Shown here: in pieces, positions 12,123 to 24,090 of the stretch
How the letters are laid out: every line of letters starts with the position of its first letter
Position numbering within the stretch: the stretch's first letter is position 1
NCBI GenBank assembly: GCA_949357655.1
Contig: CASHTG010000003.1
Location: 1,178,001-1,242,000, forward strand
Length of the DNA: 64,000 nt
Direction: 5' to 3'
DNA from: Parascedosporium putredinis
Taxonomy: Eukaryota > Ascomycota > Sordariomycetes > Microascales > Microascaceae
Translations under genes and position numbers: made by a program
The notes under the pieces: generated by a model
Database searches by the model: none
Told to the model about the DNA's origin: nothing
The model's input: only the letters and a program-made list of their open reading frames with translations

Positions 12123-12739
12123 ATGCCTCTCCAACAGCCTAATTTTCAGCGGATTTCCGAAGATCTGGTTGCAGCCGGCCGAGGGCTGGAACTCTGTGCA
12201 AATATGCCGGCTATGCAGCAGGGCCAGGCCATCATTGACGCCATCAACGCGCTGGGCCGGGAGATTAAGGAGCTCCGCCACGAGACGAGGGACCAATTTC
12301 GAGTTATACACGAGCGCCTAGACAAATTGACAATCGAAATGCGAGCAAGGTATGTATGACGAGGGGTATCCGTAGTGTCGACATCTCAGTCTCATTCTAA
12401 TTCGTATCTACTTCTCCATAGGGACGCAAACTGGCATGTCCGGCTAGCAAACAGTAGACTCGTAACTGAACGAGACCGAACTCTTGAGCCTCTCCACTCA
12501 ATCACTACAGGGGATCTGATCCCCGATTTTCCCCTGACGTGCGATGATATTCGAAGGTTGACTCGTAAGTATAACCGCCTTGGCTAGAACGATTTCATTA
12601 CCTGGCTCTAATTGATGAATTGGTAGGTGATGAAGCCGACGGAATCCTGCTCCATCTCGGTCACAACATGAACGGAGCCACAGTCGCCGCCAAACGAGGC
12701 CGGATCGAGAATTTATGCGGCCTTTACCCAAGGTTCTAG
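12123..12739 (+). CDS. small three-exon protein of unknown function
   Basis: This encodes a 160-residue protein of unknown function. Exons are 12123-12349, 12422-12564 and 12627-12739, with introns of 72 and 62 nt. Both introns have good donors (GTATGT, GTAAGT), a TCTAAT-type branch site and an AG acceptor, and the reading frame is kept through both junctions to a TAG stop. No frame correction is needed. Residues about 40-75 are charged and likely form a coiled coil (around EIKELRHETRDQF). The middle (LEPLHSITTGDLIPDFP) and the end (a helical tail with NLCGLYPRF) match, from memory, a conserved hypothetical family in filamentous fungi that may bind a partner through the coil. The leader before the start holds two copies of a CATCGATTCYATCAACA-type repeat. 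There is no signal peptide or membrane segment. Confidence 0.75.
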
Positions 12740-13678
12740 AGGTGAAGAGTGGATACCAGTGTCGATCAACTGTTTTTGCCCCGACGAACACTATGGTTTA
12801 CAGGTCTTAGTCTAGCGCATCATACAGCCACGAGGCGAGGTTGACTTGTGGGTTGGATTGTTTTGGGCCGTGAGCGTGCTGCAGCGAAAGCGTCACCGCG
12901 CCGGGCACAACCTGGCAGCGACGTCACGATAATTCTCCGCCACTAGTATGGCCAACGCTTCTCACCGTGGTTCGACCTGTAATGTCAGGTCGCGAAACCG
13001 GATCCCAGTTAGTTAGTCTCTCAAGGTAAGGGTATCCCGTTTTGCTTTTCATCTTCGTGGTAGGTTCATTCTGATTCTCGGTAGCAGTAACTTAGCCTAG
13101 TCACTCTAATAATAAAGCGCGTTTATCACTTCTTTCACATAGCTATCATGCTTGGTGTTCCGAACTTGGGCTCCTCCACTATACGCGAGATGGTCCTGGG
13201 GTCATTATGTTCTATTACGCCAGAACGCCAGCTGCCCCCCTTCCTTACCATTTTCAACCGACCTTCCCACCTTTCGCCCCGCCCTTTCAAGATCTCTTTG
13301 TGGCCTGTTAGCTACCGCCGTGGTTCGAGGCCGTGACCTCTTACTTTGACTTGCTTCTCAGGCTGGTCGCCCTAGCTTTATCCTACACTTCCTCACTTGC
13401 CCCACCCTTGCCCAACGGCTTAGCCCTCGATTTCTAGTGATACTTTTAAAGTTCTGCTGGTGGGCGACGGAGTGCCGTTGTAATGCCGTCCAACTTCTAG
13501 GAAGGACCTCTTTGTGAAATGAGGGTCCACGCTGGGGTCGATTAGCCCGAAGCTGAGCTGAGCGTGACCTCGTGAACCAGCATTCAATTGAAGCTGAGGG
13601 ATGGCACGTGAGAATGAGATGCCTTGTCAAGAATGAGGAGGCATTCCAACTCTATCTCGGTCCCAAGCACCGCGCCAT
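12740..13678. other. intergenic region
   Basis: Intergenic sequence between the small gene and the siderophore transporter 3' end. Short ORFs around 13148-13349 have no recognisable features. Confidence 0.45.
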
Positions 13679-15817
13679 TTAAAGCACGATACCCTTGGTC
13701 TGCTTCTTCTTGCTTACGTCCAAGTTACTGATCATGAACATCCAGCCAAAGCAGAGAGTAAAGACGGCAACACCCGCCGCAAGCATGCGGGCCTGGCCAT
13801 ATCCATAGGCTTCCTGGATCGCCAGACGCTCGGGGCTGCCGACAGGGTAGGCGAGCTGGGCGGGCAGGCTGGAGTAGATGGTGGTGATGTTGGGAAGGGC
13901 GGACTCGGGCAGGTTGCGCTGGAGGGCGGGGAGGAAGGTGTTGGTCCAAATGGCGCCGGAGATGGTGTTGCCGACGGCACCACCGAGAGTTCCCGACACG
14001 TAGAGGAAGGCCAGAACGGCGGCGACGTGCTGGTGGTCGACGGCGGCGAGGACGGCGAGCTGAACGAGGAGGATGAAGACGCTGCCGCCAATGGAGATGA
14101 AGATTTCGCACATGATGATGTAGCCAATGTGCACGTTGGGGCGGCGGAAGTAAATCATGAGGCCGAGACCAAAGGTGTAGATGGGCACGGTGACGTAGAA
14201 GAGCCACTTGAAGCGACCGGTGCGGCGGATGAGGTAGCCGACGATGAAGAGGAGGACGCCGGACACGACCTGGAAGGTGCTGTTGACGTAGCCGGCCTCG
14301 GCGATGTCGAGGTTGCAGACGACCTGGAGGAACGAGGTAAAGTAGCTGTTCCAGCAGTAGTAGGATACCTGGTAGGTGGCGTCGATGAGGCACGCGCCGA
14401 TGACGGTGCGGTCGGTGAGGAACTCGTGCTTGAGGAAGGGCGAGGGGGCGAGGTAGATTTCGTAGAGGCAGAAGGCGACGAGGAGGAAGAAGCCGACGAC
14501 GATCATGGCGATGATGTAGTCGGTCTTCCAGCCGTTGGGCGCGGATCGAGCGAGGGTGAAGGGGAGGAGGAAGATGGTGAGGCCGCCTGCGAAGAGGATG
14601 ACGCCGGGAGCTATGATGATGGAGAACGTTAGCAGGTGGGGCTTGGCTTGGTGCGCGCCATGGAATTTCTTTCTTTTCTTTTTCTTTGTTTCGGCTGGAG
14701 AAAAGACTTACCATCGAATTGGATGATGCCGTGCTTGATGCTCTGCATCCACGTGCGACCGCTCTTCTCCTTGATGTAGAGGCCCTTTTGCTCCGCTTTG
14801 CGCAGGTTGAGCTTGAGGATGAAGAAGAGGGGCAGGGTCACGGCGGGGATGATGATGGCGAAGCTGCCGAAGCCCCAGCGCCAGCTGACGTTGTAGTAGA
14901 AGCCCTCGGCGGCCTTGGAGCCGGCAAAGGCGGTGATCATGTAGGGGACGAGGTGAAGGCGAAGGCCAGGCCTCGGTTCTTGAGGGAGGTGGCGTCGGCG
15001 GCGAGGACGCAGACGACGTAGATGATGCCGGCGAAACCGATCGAGTAGAAGACCTGCGGCGTGGTGAAATTCTTTTGTTAGCATGGACTAGACTTCTTTC
15101 TTTTCTTTTTTTTTTTTCTTTCTTGTGCTGTCTCGGAATTTGGTCTTACCTCGGCGGCACAGAACATGGCGAGGTTGTTGGAGCTGGCCATCAAGATGAT
15201 TCCCAGGGTCGCAGAGCCGACCATGAGGAGGAAGCCTTCGGCACGACCCCACATGTCCAGAAGCTTGGCCATGGGGATGTAGACGGCGGACGTCATGGCC
15301 CTGGAGACGATGCCGATGACGGTCAGGAGGGAGTGGGATTGGAAATCACTGGTGACGAAGGGCACCAGGCTGTAGAGGACGGAGATCCTCAGGCCGTTGG
15401 TCAGGAAGATGATCCAGATGCTGCATGCGCGCGCGGGCGCCCGTCGTTAGCAAAAAAAAGAAAAGAAAAAAGGGACTGGGTCGAATATCACTCTCGAATG
15501 TGTGTGCTGCTGCTGGAAGGAACCTTACTTGATCAACAGGGCAATGAGCCACTTCTTGTCCCAGGCCAAGGTCATGGCCTCGATCTTTGGACACCGAGTT
15601 GGGCGTTGTGGGCGGGGGCCGCCTCCTTCTCGAGCTCGATGTCGATGGGGCCGTCGTCGTCGGCGGGCCGGATGGCGTCGTCGCGCGCGGCGGGCACGGC
15701 CTTCTCCGTGGCGGAGGGGGACTGGGGGCCGGCCGGGTCGGACGGCACCACGGTCGCCTCGACGGTTTTGGGGGCCGCGGCCCCGATGGCGGTCTTGAGA
15801 GTGTTTAGGATCGCCAT
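13679..15817 (-). CDS. siderophore-iron transporter, MFS ARN/Mir type
   Basis: This is a plasma-membrane or vesicle transporter that imports ferric siderophores by proton symport, as in the ARN/MirB family. The protein has about 611 residues with many hydrophobic segments (around 12-14 expected), and a hydrophilic acidic N-terminus of about 90 residues. Four exons are clear: 15817-15529, 15420-15150, 15053-14712 and 14610-13679, with introns of 108, 96 and 101 nt, good donors (GTAAGG, GTAAGA, GTAAGT) and AG acceptors. The start ATG at 15817 is the first in frame. Family-like segments include DFQSHSLLTVIGIVSRAMTS, APGVILFAGGLTIFLLPF and YYCWNSYFTSFLQVVCNL. One base is missing near 15590 and one near 14957. 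Such genes are usually repressed by iron through SreA-type GATA factors, but I found no clear GATA cluster in the 400 bases upstream. Confidence 0.9.
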
Positions 15818-18800
15818 GGTGCGCTTACTCACTCGAAACCCGGGGAAGATTGGGTCGGGGCGGAAGAGGAGAGAGGGGAGAAATGCACGAGGATGGGCGA
15901 GATGGGGTCAAGTCGGACACTCGGAATCTATGAAGGGAAGGAGAGAGGACCCGGGGGATCGGTAAGAGGTTTTTATACATGCTAGCGAGCGCCGACCTGC
16001 CCTCCGATGTCTGTCCTCCCTGCAAACGGATCATCGATTCGGGAAAGGATGATCAGATGTTTTTTTTTTTTTTTGCTTCGTTTCCCCAGTCCATAACCCA
16101 CCATGCCTTTGTCCCACGCGCGTGCGCGAGACCCTTTTCTCCCCGGGGAACAGTTTCCCGAATAGGATTCTTACCGGGTGGGAAGACGTGCCATCGAGGT
16201 GGGAACATGGGATTGAACCGGTAGTTCCCACATTCCTTCCTTCTTGTTTGGCGGCCCCCACATCCTCATCCGCTTCAATGCATGTGTCTGGTCTGGATAT
16301 TCGACATGGACGACAAGGACAAGGGGTGCATTGCGCGAGATTTTCTCACCTTTCGCACGGACGAAGTTGATGGGAACAAAAGAGAGAGAGAGAGAGAGAG
16401 AGAGAGATACAAAAACGGGGTTCCCAAGAGGTTGACGAATGCTCAATCAAGACATCGTGGTGTCGATCCTTTGACGGGGTTTGCACGCTGTCGGACATGG
16501 GGTCGACGTACTCACCGGACAAAATCGGGGCCCTGGCTTACGGTCGAGAGGGGCCGGAGGTCGCAATGGCTCCCCGCAGCTTGGGAAAACCCCAATGAGA
16601 GGTTGGGAAACAAAGGATAAAAGGGAACATGTCCATAGTAAAAAGAAAAAAATCTTCAAATATTGGAACCTCTGTCGTGGTGGCGGCGACTGGATTCTTG
16701 GCAGAGTACCAGTAGATTGGATCGGGATCATGAAGCATTACAGCGACAAGAACATCAATGGTCACCTCAAGTGCTTGGTCAACCGCAAGAGATCAATTGA
16801 TCGACTCTCTCCTGGATCACGGCGAACAAGTCTATTGGCGGTCCCACCGCCGGGCTGCCCGCTATTTTCGCCGTTGGGGCCCCATTCCTGGGCACTAGAC
16901 GGCGCCAGGATCCATCGTTGATATTGGCCCTGAAGGAAGAATCCAAGGGTGCGTTTTAGGCCCTGAGGATGAACCCATCTTATCAATCGGTGAACCTATC
17001 ATTCCCCATCTTATCTGATGCCATTTGCGGCACCATTTGAACCCTCCACTCTCCCACTTCTTCCCTCCACTCTGGCGCCTTGGCCCTCCCCCACCACTCC
17101 CGCTCGAGGGAAAATTTTTCCTCTTCTATTTCTCTTGGCCTTGCGATGCTCATCTCATCTTTTCCTTCAACTTGGCTAGCCTCTTCCCAGATATTCTTGC
17201 ACAGATATTGCCGTTTGGAATATTCTTCGCAGCTCTCCAGGCAGTCGCTTCTCATCTTCACCGAGAGGAGAGGAGCAAAGGCTCTAATGCGCTGCGTCGT
17301 TTATCTCGCCATGCGCGGCCATGAATGACAGCGCTCGATGCAAGGTTTTTCCCCATTTCAATCTCTCGTGATCCTTTTGATCAAGATTGGTGGGGGTAGT
17401 TAATTCGAGAGGTCGCAACCATGCCCTCCATTCTGTGGCCAAGGTTACACGCAAGGATGAGGAGAGGGGACGCCTTGCGAGTGGGGTTTCCCAGTCCACA
17501 ATCATCTCCCTTGTCACGACGAGCCAAGAGGTACTGGAAACATCCCACCGCTACAGTTTGAGCACCAAGGCCGGAGAATCTTCTCCATGCCTTCCATTCC
17601 CTCATTGGCTTTTTTTTTTGGCCTTTTTCAATTTTTTTTCTTCTCTCTATTCGGCTATTCGAGCTAGCCAAGACTATTCTTCCTGAAATGCGTCGCGACA
17701 TTGCCGACTTGGCTAGCGGACAAAACGATAGCGCCAACGAACGGCGCGCTGGTTCTTACAAAAGCGTGATAGAGAGTACATGTAGACCCTTGATGCGCAG
17801 GGTGGTTCCCTCGAATGCAAATACCATCCCAACGCGGCATATGCATACGAGAGAGAAAAACCCAGAAAAAAACGGAAAAGAGAAGCTCAAAGAATATCCT
17901 TCTCCCGGACAATGATTGGCAATTTAACTTGCCCAAGTAGTGGCGGCAGTGGGTGCCAAGGTGTGTAGTGTCGTGTGGCGGCCGGGACCGAAGGAGCTCG
18001 CCACCCACACCACTTCAAGGTTCCCTGTGCGGCATCGTCGTAGTATTCCCCGGCATGTAGAAATGACCACGACACTGCTCGGTCTTGGCGCTTTGAAGCG
18101 TCCGACATCGTTAGCCGCGGGATTCAACGTCGGCTGACACTCCGTCTTGGGATTAACGTTACTCATTGTTTCCCAAAATCAATTTTCTATGCAGACCGGT
18201 GGACAGGGTGCGAGGTTCTCTAGCACCACCTCTTCGTCTCTTCCATTTACCGAACACGCGTACTTTGGCTACCCCTGGTCGTCTTTAATTCTTCCAGTGT
18301 CCAATGATCGTTCCACTTGGAAGCCTATAGACAGAAGAGGATGCGTGCCGCGAACCATTTTCTTGTTCTATATACAAGAGTTCATGCAGGGTTGTTCGCC
18401 TTGGTGCAAGAGTCCACTTTCTGTCAAGATCGCAACGCCGAACCTCGGGGATCCTCAAGAGTGTATCGGGAAGGATTTCTCTAGATGATCAGTCGTCACG
18501 GTCGTACGCGGTGGTGCCTCGGACAGCCCGGGCTCCCTGATGATACCGAGTAAGTGTCCGCTAGCTCAACTTCCCTAGGTCGACCGTAGATGATGAACCT
18601 TTGATGAAGACAATTGAAGGCTCTCAGTGCGCAGGAAATGGCGCACCTACATCCTTCTTATTTACACTCTGCGAGGCAGATGCCCACCGCACTTATTCTT
18701 CATCTCCTAAGAAACATTGAATTCATTGTTGCTTTAGTCTCGCTATCAAGAAAAACAAAGAAAAGTCTTTCATGTCCGAAAGGAAAGAGTAAAAGAAAAA

Positions 18801-18848
18801 GACAATATTATTTATACAAGCGCGCCAATGTCCCATCCTTTAATCCAA
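15818..18848. other. 3-kb intergenic region
   Basis: No supported gene. It includes a T run at 16059-16074, an (AG)n microsatellite at 16381-16407, several other T or A runs near 17600-17640, and scattered ORFs under 150 codons without domains or splice signals. Confidence 0.4.
16381..16407. repeat. (AG)n microsatellite
   Basis: An uninterrupted run of about 13 AG dinucleotides, read directly from the sequence. Confidence 0.95.
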
Positions 18849-20387
18849 TCACGCCTCCTGTTTCCTCGCCATATCCCTCGCCCACTCCCTATCCTCGCGC
18901 TTCAGCTCCCTCTGCACGTACAGCGTCGTGACGAGCGCCCACACGCCCGCCCACACAAACGGCACCGTCCACCCAATAGTGTACGCGTAGTCCACGCTGA
19001 GCGTAAAGATCAAGATGGTGCAGAGCACCGCCATGGCCTCGGCGCCCACCGCCCAGAACACGCCGAGGCGCCGCAGCATCGCGCGGAAGATGTGGCTCGC
19101 CTCGTACCGCGTGTCCAGCGCCTCGCGGTACGCGGTGCCGCCCCCGCCGTCGACGGCGCAGATGTCCTCGACGAGGCTGTAGATGCAGGGCCGTAGCTGC
19201 GCGCCCTGGGGATGGAGGATATGCGGATCGGGGCGGGGCAGCGGAACACGCGGAGGATGTCGACGATGAGGAGCTCCGTGCCGAAGACGAAGAGCATGGT
19301 GGTGGGGGACATGGCGATGAGGCGGATGTATGGGTTCTTTTGAACGCTCCCACTAAAAGTCAAGAGTTGGTCAGTTGGCGGTGAAAAAAAAAAAGAAAAG
19401 GGGAAAAAGGAAGAAAAAAAAAGGAGTGATGGCCAAACTGGCTGTGGGGTATGAAGTCGTTGATATCCTGGGCGCGTCACTTACATGATAAGCTCAACCA
19501 TGACAATCAACCAGGCCAGCGTGAAATTCCAATGGAAAAAGTCCAGATGCCACCTCCCCCGCGCCAATCACACGACAGTCGCTATCCTTCTTCCACAAGT
19601 TCCACATGCGTAAAAAGTATTCCAGGATACTCGCACCGCCAATCGCCGCCGTGACGATGCTAAAGACGGCATTCGCCGACAACTTCTGCCTCTCCGGCGG
19701 CGCTGCCGGACCCACGCCGTACCACAAGCCAAAGTACAGCGCGATCGGCATCACCACGGAGTCGAAGATGATCACGGACCACCACAGAAAGATGGACATC
19801 TTGCGCGTCCGGAGCGTGTAATTCAGCCGCGGCGGTTCCGCCATAAACACGGCATCGGGCCCGGGGACGGCTCCCCACCCGCCCCATCATCCACGCTCAA
19901 CACGCCGTCGGTATGGGCTTGCTCTCCCACCGCCTGCGCCGTAGACACCCTCCTCTGGTCTTGCGAGCGCCGGCTCACGAGCGGCAACGAGTTGGGGGAA
20001 GTTTCCGAATCGGTCGGTGGAACGGGCCGTCGTAGCGCCGGTCGAACTCTTCGCTGGTTCGTCGGCCCCGCGCGTTCGGGATGTGCGTCGTGGATTTGCG
20101 GCGCGGCGTGCCCTGGGAGGAGCCGTCCGGTAGGTTAAACGCGACGGCGCTGTTGGGCTCTTGCATCGAGGCCCTGGGTGGGCGCGCCGCCGCCGGCGGA
20201 GGGTGGACCGGGCGTGGTCGTCGCCGAGGCCGGGCCGCGGTGGCGATTCGCGCGGAGTCGGATTCGTAACGTCCGGCATGGGGGTTATTGGTGCTGCGTG
20301 TTCGGGTGCATCGTGGAAGATGGGACTGGCGATCGATGAACGCCGACTGTCGATATCTTCAGTGAATTTCGTTGTTCCGACCGTCAT
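18849..20387 (-). CDS. multi-pass membrane protein, unknown function
   Basis: This is a membrane protein of about 470 residues with no known function. The N-terminal about 190 residues are hydrophilic, Pro/Arg/Ser-rich and probably cytosolic. The rest has about six or seven hydrophobic segments, including SIFLWWSVIIFDSVVMPIAL, WNFTLAWLIVMVELI, PTTMLFVFGTELLIVDILRV, MAVLCTILIFTL and TIGWTVPFVWAGVWALVTTL, and ends in a charged tail. The pattern matches a conserved fungal family of uncharacterised membrane proteins. One intron is seen at 19484-19353 (132 nt, GTAAGT donor, T-rich 3' part, TTTTAG acceptor) with the frame kept. The N-terminal region runs through all three frames between 20270 and 19870, and single missing bases are also likely near 19540 and 19200, so the exact N-terminal sequence is uncertain. 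Confidence 0.75.
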
Positions 20388-22375
20388 GATTCATGTGGGT
20401 TTTGGGGGTGCGGAAGGTGGAAGAAGGTGGGAAGAAAAAAATACACAAGTAGCGATCAGCAGATATTTCCTTCTGCTCTCGCTCGGGAGGGAGGCGTAGT
20501 GCGCATATTTAGAACACGACACGGACCCGGCCGTGAAAATTGTGGAATGGGTGGGTGACGGAGTTGGATGGGTCTGGACAACATCTCGACGTCACGTTAG
20601 GATCGCCAGGAGTCTCCTCCCGGAGAAAAGAAACTATGTCATCCCCTCTTGGGCAAGGTTTGGCATCATTGCCGACCCAGGGGCTCACCTTCATTGGTCC
20701 AGGCGGGTTTACTTTTTCGCCTCATTATATAATAATTGTCTATGCTAAGCCAATGCAACTGCCACTGTGCTATGTTTCCTTCGACAACATTTGAAGACGA
20801 TGACGCCCTGCCAAGAGGGGAGCAACGGTCTCAGAAACCATGGCACCTACCCTCTTCTTCTCTCCCATTCATAGAAGCTTCCGTGTTCATTGTACTTGCG
20901 TATTCTAACGGCTATATATCCTTGCACGGGTGAATTGAAATCCATAATTGAAAAGTTGAGACTGCCCCCGAACTTGTCTCCTTCGTCGCTCATCTCACAA
21001 ATTCGTGGCAAGTGGGTTTGGCTCTCGAGCTCCGTCCATGACGTCATTGTGCCGTGATCCCCAGCTTCCTCCACCGTTCCACCGCCCTGCCCCTTTCTTG
21101 GACCGTCCGCTTGTCTCTCGACCCCTGGTTGCCTGTTTCCTTTGGTTTCGGTTGCTTTTCTTTTTCTTTCTAAAAAGGTATGGTGCGAAATTCCGCCTAG
21201 GTAGAACTCTCACGACGAACGCTTCAACTCTAGAGCTGTCAGAACTCGACCTAATGATCCGTGGCACAGGGCAATTGCTCAGAGCCGCATTCTTTGGAGC
21301 CAATTAACTACTTTAAGCTATCATAGCTCGTAAGCACGGAAATGTGGATTTCTTTCACAGACGTCTTGTGTTGTGGTGACTGAATGCTACGCCTACATGT
21401 ACGCTCTAAACCCGCTTCATTGCTCCTCTTCCACATTCACTTACGAGCATTCGAAGCTTCAGCAAGCTCCCCGCATCTATTAGCCATGCCAGATGAGCCC
21501 GACACCCCTGCCCATTCCAAATCGTCAATCTCTTAGTCAACTGCCTATTTTGGTGCATATTCATTCTGGCTGTACCAGCGGCACCTATGCGGGGGCCCTG
21601 TTTCTGAAGGCTAGGTGGCCGGAATTTTGTAGTTCTTAGGCAAATTTCCGTCCTTCCTGGTGCATTGCAGCCCATAGTATGCACATCGGAGAATCCTCCG
21701 AACCCTCCGCGGCGCAATGTCGAGCATCCAACCAAAGTCCAGAAACCGCGATGCCTCCTCACTCTGCGGCCACTGTGGGTCTTCGGCGCTACTCGGGCGC
21801 CGAAGCAAGACACCGCCGGAACGGATGGCGGTCTAGAAATTCGAAGGATGATGATACCTACCGAGCAACATCGATATTTGACGGTTTGCCCAAATAAAAG
21901 AACCAGAAAAAATTAAGATTCAGAGAGCGAATTCATATGGTTTTAAGAGCATCCGACGGCATTTCTGCACGAGGTAGTGGTTTTGCTCTTGTCGCGTGCG
22001 TGTGTGTGTGTATGCAGTTGGTCGTGTGCGTGGCCAAGACCCTGCGCCGACATCGGCATAGCGCCGCATGCGATGAGACGATGACAGCTCATGGCTATAT
22101 GCGGGCTTGGGCGTGTAAGGCATGATCGCAGTAAATTACGAGGGAGCCCAAATACGTGCTGAACCTCCCTTCTGACTCCTCGAGTCAACTCAACATCTCT
22201 CCTCTCCCCTCCCCGATCAAACTTGCCACGCCGTGCACTGGACAAGGACAACTTTCAAACTGCAAACTGCCACCTTTAGACACAGGAGAGTTGATCCATA
22301 CCCTTGCTTCCTCCAACGCCCCGTAACCGCCCTTCCAAACCCTTCAAACTTGTTCCCCACCGCAATTTTGCCACA
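20388..22375. other. intergenic region
   Basis: Upstream region of the membrane protein gene and of the next gene, which is transcribed away from it. ORFs near 21005-21916 lack domains. A short GT-rich run lies near 21998-22013. Confidence 0.4.
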
Positions 22376-22948
22376 ATGAAGCACTGGGACGATTCAGGCG
22401 CCTTTGACTTTGACGATGACTACAGGGGAGGGAGCCCCGGCAACGGAGACCTGGACTACGATGACTCTTACATGGATGATGTCTTTGCCAAACCCCGTGG
22501 CATAGTGAACAAGGCGACGAAGAAGCAGGAACCCAAGCCGAAGCCGAAGCCCAAGGCCAAGAACGCAAAGGTCATCGCCGGCGCCGCCCCCACCGCTGCC
22601 ACAGCCCCTGGCCCTGACGCTACTGCCGCCGGCCCCGTGGTATCCCCCAAGCCGAAGCCGAGCCCACAGAGCTCCCGACCCAAGAAGCAAAAGAAGAATG
22701 CCAAAAAGGTCGTGTACAAGATCTCCGAGCGGGAGCCTGATCTCTTCGACGACCCCGTCCTATGGGAGACCAGGGAGCGGAAGAAGATCATGGAGGCCAA
22801 GGCCGCCGCGGAGGCTGCTGGCGCGGGCCCTGTCCCGGAAGAGGCCGTAGAGGAGCAAAAGGACGAGCTGGCCAAGGAGGAGGAGGACAAGCAGGAGGAC
22901 GACAGCGAGATGACGGAGGGCGCCCGGCGCCTGGCTGACTTTATGTAA
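22376..22948 (+). CDS. charged low-complexity protein, unknown function
   Basis: This encodes 190 residues with no recognised domain. The start at 22376 is preferred to an in-frame start at 22304 because it has a better context (CACAATGAAG) and the upstream part is ordinary leader sequence. The N-terminus is acidic (FDFDDDY and DLDYDDSYMDD). The middle has a KPKPKPK run and Ala/Pro-rich low complexity with a basic KKQKKNAKK cluster that could serve as a nuclear signal. The C-terminus is acidic with EEEDKQEDDSEM and ends ARRLADFM. A segment near residue 140, EPDLFDDPVLWETRERKKIMEA, looks like the most conserved part. The ORF has no intron and no frame problem. It is probably a disordered nuclear or ribosome-associated protein, but this is a guess from composition only. 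Confidence 0.65.
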   Translation: MKHWDDSGAFDFDDDYRGGSPGNGDLDYDDSYMDDVFAKPRGIVNKATKKQEPKPKPKPKAKNAKVIAGAAPTAATAPGPDATAAGPVVSPKPKPSPQSSRPKKQKKNAKKVVYKISEREPDLFDDPVLWETRERKKIMEAKAAAEAAGAGPVPEEAVEEQKDELAKEEEDKQEDDSEMTEGARRLADFM

Positions 22949-23815
22949 GGCCTCTCTCGAGGCTGGACGGCACCCATCAAACGAGACGCATGCGACGAAA
23001 CGCCCACGACCAAGTGGCCCCCGGTAAGTGTAACGAGTAGATCTCTTCCGACGGTGTGATGGGGTTTATGCTAACTATACTCGACCAGTTTCCCCCTTTC
23101 CCAACCCTTCACAAAGGATGAACTAGGTCCCTGTTACTGCAAAGAGCTCTCCATCTAGGTACCTCTTAGGTCATGTTATTCACACGGTTCAACATTCCAC
23201 GAGGGTTTGGAGGGGAAAATACAAGATTGATCTCTAGAATAGTTGATGTGGGCTGATGCAAAGGATCTGTGTATTAGATTCGGTTGTCCCCTCTTACTCC
23301 TTCAAGTAGAAGAGGGTCTCACAGACTAGTTAGCACGTATATGACATGTTAAGTCAGTCCTTACGCACTTGTAGCTGTCACACCAACTCGCTTTGTAGAT
23401 GTTGCTCCCCACTTTCCAGCCGATCCTTAGGCCTTGGCTGGCTTCGGACCACGACTTATTGATCAAAGCCACCGGCTAGGATATACCAAAAGTTTCACAA
23501 GCCACTGATGACAGGTTGGAAGCTGGTTACTGGCTGTTAGACCACCAAGATCACGCATGAACGTCACTATATACAAGAGAAAGTATGCAAGTTGATTGAA
23601 GTGTATTAAAGATTATCAAAGAATGTGGTATCTTGAACCAAGACTCGCTACCCCCTCGTACAGTTACCCCTGTACACTGATTTCCATCTCCGGCAGGGAC
23701 GCAAATGCGTTGACTTGATTTGCTGCGCTTTAGGGACGACGATTATGGTTCGGTTCGCCAGTAAGTTGTAAGGTTGAATGCCCGGTTTAGCCGCTAGTTA
23801 CGCGTGGTAACTCGT
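22949..23815. other. intergenic region
   Basis: 3' region between a plus-strand and a minus-strand gene. No ORF of note or repeat was seen. Confidence 0.5.
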
Positions 23816-24090
23816 TTAAATGGGAAGTCCTCCCGTGACTTCGCCGGCGCCGGGAACCTTGACGGGGATCTCGAGGGGAATATTGACGGGGACGACGGCA
23901 TTGGGTATGTTGAGAAGCTTGTTGGGGTCGAGAGCGTTGTCAAGACCGAGGGCGCGGCGTACGATGCCGCTGCCGGCGCCGCCCACAGATCCGGCGACGG
24001 GGCCGATGACGGAAGTGACAGTGTCGAGCAGGCCGAGGGCGCAGCGGCGGCGACGGTTGCCAAGAGGAGGGTGGTGACGGAGAACTTCAT
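23816..24090 (-). CDS. small secreted protein
   Basis: This is a small secreted protein of about 91 residues with no cysteines. The start at 24090 gives a clear signal peptide, MKFSVTTLLLATVAAAA. The mature part is read in the next frame after one missing base near 24035. It is hydrophobic, glycine- and proline-rich, with VTSVIGPVAGSVGGAGSG followed by a dibasic RR, then an IPLEIPVKVPG-type repeat near the end. A perfect TATAAAA box lies about 190 nt upstream, near 24278. No family is recognised. It could be an effector-like or cell-wall-associated peptide. The RR pair may be a Kex2-like cleavage site, which is an inference. Confidence 0.6.

Noticed and set aside
14027..14632. 201-codon acidic plus-strand ORF
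   Set aside because: Antisense shadow of siderophore transporter exon 4.
15818..16250. SreA-type GATA sites upstream of the siderophore transporter
   Set aside because: No convincing ATCWGATAA-like motif was found by reading both strands.
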